This document shows, one piece after another, positions 22,501 to 30,294 of a stretch of 64,000 bases of DNA (position 1 is the first letter of the stretch; each line of letters starts with the position of its first letter). Both the position numbers and the translations under genes were made by a program. Source of the stretch: Salminus brasiliensis (lineage: Eukaryota > Chordata > Actinopteri > Characiformes > Bryconidae); the NCBI RefSeq assembly GCF_030463535.1, contig NC_132880.1, positions 38,473,342 through 38,537,341 of the forward strand. The letters run 5' to 3'. The notes under the pieces are model-generated. The model had not been told where the DNA came from, searched no databases, and was given only the letters and a program-made list of their open reading frames with translations.

Positions 22501-24051
22501 GACTGCGGAGGCTTGCCCCAGGTTGACCAGGTGTGTGTTGATTGTACTGACTGCTACGCTCGTTGGCCAGCTTTCGCTGGCTGTGAGATAATCGTTAATC
22601 GCAGATTAAGCGGCACATACAGCACAACTCTAATACTCTCCCAAACACCTGTTACTGACAGATGTCTCCCCATTTCAAAACACATATTAAGGAATGTTTT
22701 TATAGACATGATAAGCTATTCATACACTACAGCTGACTGGTTCAAATTTTATCCACAGCCTGGGAAGCTGACAGAAGCCTTTAAGTACTTCATCCAGGGC
22801 ATGGGCTACAGTAAGTATGAAAAAATAAATGATTAATTAATATATACATATACTGTGGGAATCAGAAGTTAAATGAAAAAAAGTTATGACGATATGAAAG
22901 TAATATTCAGGAATCAGCACTTTTCTAGGTTAGTATTCCATTTGTAGCAAATCTGAAACACAGATCATGTTCATGCCTTTGTATAAAAGTGATTTTTTAG
23001 TAGTCTATTATCTATTGCATTAAATCGAAATCTAATCTGTTGCTCCCAAAATTGAGTCTGAATTTGAGAAAAAATTCATGATAAATATGTCCTTTTATGT
23101 TGCTGCTGACCCTTCCGAACTTTCAATATAAGGCAATGTAAAAAGATTGTATATATTTATTTTGAAGCATTTCTATTGTTCCATTCATCATGAAATTTGA
23201 CAAAGTTGTAAAGAACAAATCCCAGATTCACATTAAAAAGTGAAAAACAGCAAAATTGGAGGAACAAGGTTTTTGTTTGACAGTGATTTTAGGCACCTAA
23301 GCACATTTAAAAGCATTTATCTCGGCAATAAGAGTGTTTTCGCTCCCAGATTACATTAAGTGAGAATTTGTTAAATTCCCTTACCAGCTCACCTAATTTC
23401 ACATCCTTCAGCACTGGTGTTGGATGATACCTATAAATGATACTAGAGTTGATTCTTAGAAAAGGGAAAACAAACACAGTAAACAAAAGTTTTTGTATTA
23501 ATGTAATGGTATTTATTTAAATATTACTATTAGAAATAGCGTTTTACTCAGCAAATAAGGATAAGGAGCCCAGATAAGAAGCTCACTATTATGGTTTTAC
23601 AACACAGTTCTTGTTGACCTTTTTAGCTTCTCCCTTTTCTGCCTCCTAGTGGTGAAACCTCCAACAGCCCTTGTGCTAACCATTGGCGTCAACATGTAAT
23701 GTTTAACAAATGCTAAACGGTCACTGGACATCTGGTTTTCAGCCTGGGTGGTCAGGAGAAGAGGTTCTGAGTTTGTTATTTATATGTTCTTGTTCCTGTG
23801 CTCTCTCAGTGCCCTCTGCCAGCATGACCCGCCTGGTCCGCTCCCGCACAGCCTCTGGCTCCAGCGTCACCTCCTTCGACGGCAACCGCAGCCGGTCACA
23901 CACCAATGAGGGCAGCCGCAGCCGCTCTCACACCAATGAGGGCCGGGGCCGCGCCCACACGGCCGACAACCAGCGCGGCCGCTCCCACACCGATACCATG
24001 GACACCTCGGTGGACCAGACCGTGATGAAGTCCACTGAAGTGTCGTGTTAG
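16456..24051 (+). CDS. ndrg1: NDRG1 protein, long isoform (393 aa, 15 coding exons)
   Basis: Joining 16456-16509, 16603-16638, 19897-20002, 20095-20215, 20513-20575, 20733-20793, 21142-21228, 21344-21400, 21483-21586, 21690-21752, 21858-21909, 22043-22090, 22495-22530, 22759-22810 and 23810-24051 gives 1182 nt, 393 residues (human NDRG1 has 394). Residues 31-313 form the alpha/beta-hydrolase-like NDR domain, with family signatures [38 protein letters not shown] and [18 protein letters not shown]. The nucleophile elbow reads AVGAG (residues 135-139), so glycine stands where a hydrolase has serine; this is normal for the family and means no hydrolase activity is expected. The tail (residues 324-374) holds repeated RxRxxT motifs, and the protein ends STEVSC against human SMEVSC. 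Known family role: cytoplasmic stress, hypoxia and differentiation protein acting in trafficking and growth control. The start ATG has A at -3 and G at +4. Confidence 0.95.
16603..16638 (+). CDS. ndrg1: ndrg1 exon 3 (residues 19-30)
   Basis: A 12-codon micro-exon ([12 protein letters not shown]) lies between TTCCAG and GTCAGT, phase 0 on both sides. It corresponds to the human segment just before the EQDIET motif. Because its length is a multiple of three it could be skipped without a frameshift. Confidence 0.85.
16831..17212 (+). mobile_element. MITE-A copy 2
   Basis: It begins ATACGTCTGAATGTTTGTGGACACCCC and ends GTGTCCCAATACTTTTTTCC then ATACAGTGTA, the two family termini in direct orientation, about 380 bp. 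It lies inside the ndrg1 intron between exon 3 and promoter 2. Confidence 0.8.
18130..18470. promoter_or_regulatory. Candidate enhancer upstream of ndrg1 promoter 2
   Basis: A non-repetitive block with AAGATGTTTATCTCC (forkhead plus GATA-like), TTGATCTTTAG and other dense words, about 0.6 kb upstream of the TATA box at 19003. Function is inference from texture and position only. Confidence 0.2.
19001..19184 (+). promoter_or_regulatory. ndrg1: ndrg1 promoter 2 and alternative first exon
   Basis: TATAAAA at 19003-19009 predicts a start near 19033. The leader runs to the ATG at 19134 and the exon ends at 19184 before GTGAGT. This places a second, TATA-type promoter about 6.1 kb downstream of the first, inside the intron that follows exon 3. 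Confidence 0.72.
19134..24051 (+). CDS. ndrg1: NDRG1 protein, short-N-terminus isoform (380 aa)
   Basis: An independent first exon (19134-19184) encodes 17 residues beginning [10 protein letters not shown] and ends at a GTGAGT donor in phase 0. It therefore splices in frame to the shared exon at 19897, giving 380 residues. The ATG is in a strong context (gccATGG). A TATAAAA lies about 130 nt upstream. The acidic N-terminus (DSESEP) differs from the long form's start, while the NDR domain and the repeat tail are identical. The promoter makes use likely, but tissue and timing cannot be read from sequence. Confidence 0.85.
19897..20002 (+). CDS. ndrg1: ndrg1 shared exon 1 of 13 (residues 31-66)
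   Basis: It encodes [13 protein letters not shown], then [12 protein letters not shown], the first strand and loop of the NDR domain (human EQDIETLHGSV and PVILTYHDIGMN). It is the junction exon for both isoforms. The donor GTAAGT splits a His codon. Confidence 0.95.
20095..20215 (+). CDS. ndrg1: ndrg1 shared exon 2 (residues 66-106)
   Basis: It contains [18 protein letters not shown] followed by DAPGQQEGA, among the most conserved NDR blocks. Phases are 1 in and 2 out, and the donor GTAAG splits a Gly codon. Confidence 0.95.
20513..20575 (+). CDS. ndrg1: ndrg1 shared exon 3 (residues 106-127)
   Basis: It encodes [14 protein letters not shown] and VVLKHFG, matching human YMYPSMDQLAEMLP. The acceptor is TTCTAG and the donor GTATGG. 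Confidence 0.93.
20733..20793 (+). CDS. ndrg1: ndrg1 shared exon 4, nucleophile-elbow exon (residues 127-147)
   Basis: It encodes [20 protein letters not shown]. The elbow that would hold the catalytic serine of an alpha/beta hydrolase reads V-G-A-G, so the serine is replaced, as in all NDRG proteins. It ends in phase 0 at GTGAGT. Confidence 0.95.
21142..21228 (+). CDS. ndrg1: ndrg1 shared exon 5 (residues 148-176)
   Basis: Twenty-nine codons in phase 0 contain [10 protein letters not shown] and [14 protein letters not shown], a hallmark NDRG segment. Confidence 0.95.
21344..21400 (+). CDS. ndrg1: ndrg1 shared exon 6 (residues 177-195)
   Basis: Nineteen codons, [19 protein letters not shown], are the start of the cap helices (human ISGWTQALPDMVVSHLFGK). 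The donor is GTGAGT. Confidence 0.95.
21483..21586 (+). CDS. ndrg1: ndrg1 shared exon 7 (residues 196-230)
   Basis: It contains [18 protein letters not shown], matching human TYRQHIVNDMNPGNLHLF. The Ser codon is split across the next junction. Confidence 0.95.
21690..21752 (+). CDS. ndrg1: ndrg1 shared exon 8 (residues 230-251)
   Basis: It encodes [14 protein letters not shown] and INVRTIK, the conserved RRDLEIERP block. The donor GTAGGT is less usual but sound. Confidence 0.94.
21858..21909 (+). CDS. ndrg1: ndrg1 shared exon 9 (residues 251-268)
   Basis: It encodes [17 protein letters not shown]. In true hydrolases this GD-containing loop carries the acid residue of the triad. It ends in phase 0. 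Confidence 0.95.
22043..22090 (+). CDS. ndrg1: ndrg1 shared exon 10 (residues 269-284)
   Basis: Sixteen codons, [16 protein letters not shown], are almost identical to human. The acceptor is CTCACAG and the donor GTAAGC. Confidence 0.95.
22495..22530 (+). CDS. ndrg1: ndrg1 shared exon 11 (residues 285-296)
   Basis: A 12-codon micro-exon encodes [12 protein letters not shown], where the family normally shows a cysteine-glycine turn in place of the catalytic-histidine region. Both junctions are phase 0. Confidence 0.93.
22759..22810 (+). CDS. ndrg1: ndrg1 shared exon 12 (residues 297-314)
   Basis: It encodes [17 protein letters not shown], the last helix of the NDR domain. It ends one base into the Met codon that opens the repeat tail. 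A roughly 1 kb AT-rich intron follows. Confidence 0.95.
23810..24051 (+). CDS. ndrg1: ndrg1 last coding exon: phospho-repeat tail (residues 314-393)
   Basis: It opens with [18 protein letters not shown] and ends STEVSC-stop. Between them are four degenerate ten-residue units, two of the form RSRSHTNEG, then RGRAHTADN and RGRSHTDT. Each has an RxRxxT site, the SGK1 consensus (Thr345, 355, 364, 374), and an RxRxxS site lies at Ser329. Human NDRG1 has three such units. The exon is GC-rich compared with the AT-rich introns. Confidence 0.96.
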
Positions 24052-25275
24052 AGCAGCTCCTCTAACCCTACCCTAAACCTCACCACGCAACTTCCTTTTA
24101 CCCCTGATCTGTGCGTGCTGCGCTGCCACTAAAACTAACATGCCACAGAGTGCAGGCCACCACCTTTTGGGCCCAGCCTCAAGAGCCCCCCTTACCACTG
24201 CGAAAGTCACAGAGTGTGTCTAGGCCAAACAGTCTATCTGTCTGCCTGCCATGGCATTCTGAAGGTGTCCTCTGGGCAATGCCATGGGGGAGATGTGATA
24301 TATATGAGGGGGGGAGGCTGAGTGCTCCTTTATTCTGCACAACCTGCCCTGTTTGATGGTGGCTGTTTTGTTATTAGGGGCAACGCAGCACAGAGACACT
24401 GTGATGGAGAGTCAGAGTGCTTTGCTCTTAAGGGAGCATACAAGTGTGTAAATCTGTGTTCATCTCCTATCAACAATTTTACTTTCTTCGCATTTACTTG
24501 ACTGTAGTGTCACTTACCACCTGACTGTAAATGGCTGACTTTTATAACAGTACTATTGTATTTGCTTACTAGTTTTAATACATGATTCATCTTCTGTATA
24601 TGTTGAAAAGACTGTAATGAGTGATGGCAGGCAAGGTTGGTTACTGGGAAGCATTTTTTTTCAATGCTACCTACCTTTTAAAAATTAAGGGACACGCACA
24701 GACTATTTTCCTTCTCATTTATCTCTGTGGGATTTACCCTCCGTTTGGGGTTATATTTGTAACCCAGTGATTGTTGTTCTTTAATATGATTTTTTTTTAT
24801 TTTCTCAATGATTACTGATCAAATGATTGTAAGCAGTGCATTCAGAGCATTCCAGGAGAAGTGATGATCGTTCTTTCAAAATGAAGCAAAAATAAACACA
24901 CCATAGGCTACACAACTGTAGGGTTTGTATCTGTATTGCTGAATATCCAGAGAACTAATTTACGCACCATCGATGTTTTGGACCTTAATGATCATTTCTA
25001 TGCAATTAAGCACAACAGAACAAAATGTGCCATGGAATCCACTGCTTGGACTTAATGTTTTCTTTCTTTTCTGTGGTGGTTTTGAAAGAGCAAAGGGAGA
25101 GATAGTAACACAGCTACTCCTGTACTACTTGCACTACAGCAGACACTTACAGGCTTTGTAGAATACCTAGCTTTGTAAAGATGCACAACAGCCCAATGCA
25201 GAGCACACTATACATTTTTAATGGGATAACAGTTTGTATTTATTTAAAAAAGAAAATAAAAAAAACATGTAACTC
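24052..25275 (+). other. ndrg1: ndrg1 3' UTR with two candidate poly(A) signals
   Basis: AATAAA occurs at 24891-24896 (proximal, 840 nt after the stop) and at 25255-25260 (distal). No coding sequence or repeat is evident. The distal signal lies 11 bases from an AATAAA on the opposite strand (25239-25244), so long forms of ndrg1 and ccn4 mRNAs could meet or overlap. Confidence 0.6.
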
Positions 25276-26293
25276 TGCCCTTCTTTTTGGTCCGACTGCT
25301 TATTTGATTGAGGTTTTGCATGTGAGAACTTGTCCACTGTGCCTCTGTGTCACAACTGTCTTGTCCATAAATGACCGCAGGTCCACATATAAGCAAACAG
25401 GAGATTATAAGAGCTCGAGAGCTCGAGCTGTCGAGTCTGGGCAAACCCAGACATTCTTTCATGTGTGAGTCTTCTGTGATAGACTTCAAGAAGAAATAAT
25501 CTTGGTGTTCAAAAGCTGTCACAATATGAAAACATCATCATACAGATCATCACCGCTTCTTATGCTACATTTCCTGTTCACACACTCAGGAATAAGTTAA
25601 AGCTTAAGTACAAGCTATAAAAACCATAATATATGTAGATTCTTTTTTTTTTTTTTTTTTTACAATTTTAATAATTACAACTTATATTCAAACGTGCAAA
25701 TTAGACAGGCCTCTTTTTGCTCAAAATTAGCCAATATTAATAAGATAAATATTTCAGGAAATGAAGAACTACTTACGGAACTATAATATATAATATTTCA
25801 TTTCTTTCCACTAGGAAAATGTCAAAGGTCTTGAATGAGAGGAAATTATGGAGGTTTTAGGGACATATGATAAACACTATATTGCTATATAAGTCACCTC
25901 AACATTTTTGGAGGTGGAGGTGTAATCACAGTAAAACGACTGTTGTGCATGTAACCCACTCCACAGACTGGGCTTCTGAGCTTAATCTTGTGTCTTTTAC
26001 CTTTGGAGTTTTAGACAAAGACTATAAGATTCTGTGTTTTTAGCACCCATCCAGTTGACCAACACAAACGTGATGAATTCAAGTGAGTTTGACATGTATT
26101 GCTCATAGGCCTGGTTTCCCATATGAGGATTAAGCCTAGTCCTGGACTACACAGCATTTTGAATGGAAAAGAATACACAGTCACACTTTTACTCTATTCT
26201 CCCTTATGCAACCCATTAATATTGAATATTGGCCAAACTGTGCTCCTGAAATGGGAGTTGATCTAAAAAAGCAACCTGGTGGACACCATGTCC
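25239..26293 (-). other. ccn4: ccn4 3' UTR region with poly(A) signals
   Basis: On the - strand the first plausible signals after the stop are ATTAAA at 25667-25672, followed at once by a genomic run of about 19 A (25643-25661), and AATAAA at 25239-25244. Nothing coding is seen. The true end is uncertain; the A-run could also cause internal oligo-dT priming in cDNA libraries. Confidence 0.5.
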
Positions 26294-26593
26294 TCAGTTC
26301 ATAATCTCACGGTTCTCATAGTACATCTCAAGATCTGCGAAAATGTCGTTGGGGTTCTTGCAGCTGAGGTTGCAGAAGCAGGCATTAATCCACATGACCT
26401 GCCAGGTGATCACACCCCCGTGAGGGCACTGGAACTCCACCTGCACGGTTTTGGACTTGTAAGGGATGCAGCACCGTTCGTCTGTGCAGACCCCACAGTA
26501 CTTGGGCCTGTAGAGCTTCTTGCTAGTGCAGCCCGAGATGGTGAAGTTGGTTGGGTGCTCCTCCCTGTAGATGTTCAGGCACTTCTTTCCAGG
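26294..26593 (-). CDS. ccn4: ccn4 exon 5: C-terminal cystine-knot domain (residues 261-359)
   Basis: It starts PGKKCLNIY and contains [31 protein letters not shown] and [10 protein letters not shown], ending NREIMN-stop (TGA at 26294-26296). All ten knot cysteines are present, so the domain looks intact. Confidence 0.96.
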   Translation of the reverse strand, partial: PGKKCLNIYREEHPTNFTISGCTSKKLYRPKYCGVCTDERCCIPYKSKTVQVEFQCPHGGVITWQVMWINACFCNLSCKNPNDIFADLEMYYENREIMN

Positions 26594-29500
26594 CTTGAGG
26601 AGAAACAGAAAGAAAAAGAAAGGCTTCTTCTTAACACTAATCCACAATTAGCTCTGAGAGCTCTTGCTTAAAATATCATTAGCTCTCTAATGCTACTGCA
26701 CCAACAGGTAAGAGCTTGAAGTATACAGGGACTCTGCCTACCTTGATGTGCGTTGTGATGTCCACCTCACAGGGTCTAAGGTTGCAGAGTCTTCTCTCCT
26801 TGACCATCCGGCACTGCTTGTTGGCATTAGTGATGCGCAAGGACACCCCTCGCCCACAGGTCTTGGAGCAGGGGCTCCAGGAGCTGGTCTGGGTCACACA
26901 GTTCTGCTGCCAGTTGTCTTTTCCACTGGAGAGAGCTTTCAGATACAAAAGCTGCCATTTGTCCACCCATATATGTATAAATGACATATTGAATAATATA
27001 GAAAATAGCTCTTCTTCAAAAATTATAGAACTACAATGATCAGGACCCTGCAGGACCACCACAGAGCAGGTAATATTTGGTTGGTGGGTCATTCTCAGCA
27101 CTGCACAACACACACTAACCCCATGCCAGTGTCACTGATGAAAACAATACATCACCCAAGTAATACCTGCTCTGTGGTGGTTCTGAGAGGGCCTGAACAT
27201 TGAAGAACAGAGTGAAAGGAGGCTAACTAAGTATATAGAGAAACAGATGGGCTATAGGCTGTAATTATAGAACTACAAAAGTGCTTCTTTATAGTAAATG
27301 GAGCTGGTATAATGAGCACAGTTCATTCCAAACCAGGGGTGGTCATAATATTCTGACATGACTGTGTATAATAAAAAAAAGTAATGAAAATGAGGAACTG
27401 AAGGGAGCCACAGCCATCTGTGCCATCTCTTGTTGATGGAAAATTAGTGGACTGAGCTGCTCAAGGTGCACTCATTGCTGACATAGACAATCAACTGCAC
27501 ACACGGCTTTGTAAAAATGCAACACAAGGGGCTAAAGTGACCATGCCCAATGACAAGCGTCAGACAGAGGGATATGAAGCACTGTGCTGTGGAATGGTGT
27601 TTTCTAGAGTGATAAAGCACCACTGAACACGTTTACATTTATGGCACCTAGCTGATGCTCTAATCCACACATAAGGTTATTACAGCCAATGTAATGTTAG
27701 GAGTCTTGCCTGACGACTCTTATTGGTGTAGCACAGCATAGTGACCCAGAACCCCAGTCTCTCACATTGTGTGGTACCTCACTGGCATGTAGTGGTGTTA
27801 TCTGTTGCACCACACCAACCACAGAACAGCTTTGGGTTGAGCTACATTCTTAAAAATACAGACGCTTCAAATGGTTCTTTATGCGATGCTATTCAAGAAC
27901 CAGGCTCCATCTCCATTACAAATATGGTTCTTTAATGAGCCAAAACTGGTTCTTGTATAGCATCGCTTAAAGAATCATTTGAAGCATCTGTATATTTAAA
28001 GAGTGTGGAATGGTGTTTGTGACAGAACTTATTCTTTTTTGGCCAAAGGCAATCAGAGTAGAAAGGAATAGAGGTCTATATACTTTTGAACCCTTTGTGT
28101 AGCTAGGTAAGGGAGAGATAACGTGAGAAACATGACTTGTCTTTTTGTCTAGAGTTGAAAGAAATACCTATAAGCAGTTTCAGTTTGTACCTGCCATGGC
28201 GTGCCGTGGTGCAGTCTTGCGCCCCCTCCTGGACTCCTCACAGATCCATTGCTCACAGCACTGGCCTGGGATCTTTACCCGGCGGGGCGTCTGGCACCAT
28301 ACCCGGGGGGGCTGCCACTCGTTACACAGCGGCACGCAGCCAATGGCCCCGTTCACACACAGACACTGGTATTTACAGCTGGGCTGAAAGCTCTGCCCAT
28401 TGCGATAGATTACACCATTGTGTTCACAGCCCGAGCCAAGTAGATCTGGACATTGGTGAAGAGCACAAAATTCATTTCTGAGGAGCCTTCAGGCTACTTT
28501 GTGTAAAATAAACAGAAAAAGAAGTCATTTCTATCAGAGGTAAAATGGCATGATGTAGAACACACAGATATTAGGAGAAGAATATCAAAAGTGATGTACA
28601 AATTACAAAAAGTGCTGTTTTCAGAAAAGACTGGAAAAAAAGTATTTGCTGCTCCTAAGAAAAGAAGCTAAAATGAAGTGGTGAATAAAACCTGTTCACT
28701 AGCTTTGTTTGCGAGTGTACATCTGCGTTTCCATCTTAATTCACCCTCTTAATCTCAATCTAATCCCAGAACAGAGTGTTAATGTGCTTATTGGAGGCCG
28801 GAGCACAAGGACATGTTTTAGTGCAGGGAACACTTACATGCACACACTCCTTTTTCGTACCTAGGCTTGTCTGAGCTGTAATCGCAGTAGAGGCCGCGGT
28901 GGTGGTCACAGTTGTCCGCTTCGTTGCACACCTCCCCCACCTGCTTGGCACAGGCCTTGCAGCAGTCACAGCCGTCTGTGATCAGGCTGACGCCTGGCGG
29001 GCAGTTCGGGGGCGTTTCAGGACATGAGCAGGGCCACTTACAGTACTGAGTGCGGTTGTATGGCTCAAGAGCGGTGGGCTCTGGCATGATTGGCACCATA
29101 GAGGAACTCTGGCAGAAGGCCTGTATGAAAGACAATGAGAGAAAGATATGTTTGGGGGAATTATACACACATGAATCAGCATATTAAAAACTACACCCCC
29201 AAGCACTTTTTAGGAACAGCTGACCATCCTCTCATTCAGCCAATTATCTAATCAGTCAGCTGTATGACAGCAATGCAGTACATATGGTCATGCAGATACA
29301 GGCCAGCAGCAGCAGGTAATGTTCACCTAAACCATGGAAATAGGTAAACAATGTGATCTCAGTGATTTTAAGTGTGGTCTGACTGTAGGTGCTGGTTTGA
29401 GTATATCTAGAACTGCTAATCTCCTGAGATTTTCAGCACAACAGTCTCTAGAGTTTAACCAGAATGGTGCTGTAAAGAAAAACTGAGGCTGTTTTGAGAG

Positions 29501-30209
29501 CCAAAGAAGCCCCACTAGTATTAGTAAAGTATTATAAATAAATAATAATAAATAAAGTGTTTGATGAGTGTAAATACAATACAGGTCCAGAGGCATTTAA
29601 ACAGTGACACGTAATTTCGAAGACAAATCTGAAAGCAGGATGACCCACAAACAAGCAGCCCTTAAAGTTGACTACATTAGAAGCCTTGGAAATAATCATA
29701 ATCTTAGTCATAATCCGGATCTTAGGTGGTCAGACAGCAAAATATTGCTTCTAAGTATTAAAAAAGACTTTTATGGCATGCTGTTTTATAAAATAACATT
29801 TTCACTATGTTAGTTTGTGGAAATCACTTTGAGCATGTAAAACAGATGGATTATGTAAAACTGTCTGTAATGCTGAAACTGTTTATGCAATATTTTGAAT
29901 TACAGCTGAAAGTCTTTATGCTGAAAGTGTCACTAGCCAAACTTAAAAGAGCTGTAAAGGAACAGTTTTCCTTGAGAAGTTCTTAAATGCAGATGTTTAA
30001 AAACAATCAATACCCCACAGGGACTTTACACTTTCAAATCTGTACTAAGATAAGCTCAAATGTTGGACGTCTTATACACAAAGTACAAGTACAAGCACAA
30101 TGAAATGCAGTTAGCTTCTATTCAGAAGTACCACAACACCTCCAGTGAACCTACACTTGTCTTGTGGGTTTTTATACAATATCAATAACAATAGAATTAC
30201 ATACGTAAT

Positions 30210-30294
<85 letters not shown>

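Larger units (their letters stand above)
12895..25275 (+). other. ndrg1: ndrg1 gene, whole transcription unit
   Basis: The gene has a TATA promoter near 12865, non-coding exon 1, two coding exons used only by the long form (16456-16509 and 16603-16638), an alternative TATA-driven first exon (19134-19184), then 13 shared coding exons from 19897 to 24051 and a 3' UTR. All introns are GT-AG and all phases join. Exon 1 start is inferred from TATA spacing and the end from the distal AATAAA. The next gene, ccn4, lies tail-to-tail on the opposite strand, as in human 8q24. Whether this is the fish a or b paralogue is not resolved. Confidence 0.93.

Noticed and set aside
25405..25440. GAGCTCGAGAGCTCGAGCTGTCGAG palindrome-like cluster as a regulatory site
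   Set aside because: Short self-complementary restriction-site-like words in the intergenic tail; no known factor or repeat unit fits and the extent is small.
26279..26671. 130-codon open frame on the + strand
   Set aside because: Shadow of ccn4 exon 5, which is certain on the - strand.
28137..28481. Overlapping + strand frames rich in Pro and Gly
   Set aside because: Antisense to ccn4 exon 3; GC-rich coding sequence leaves the opposite strand open.
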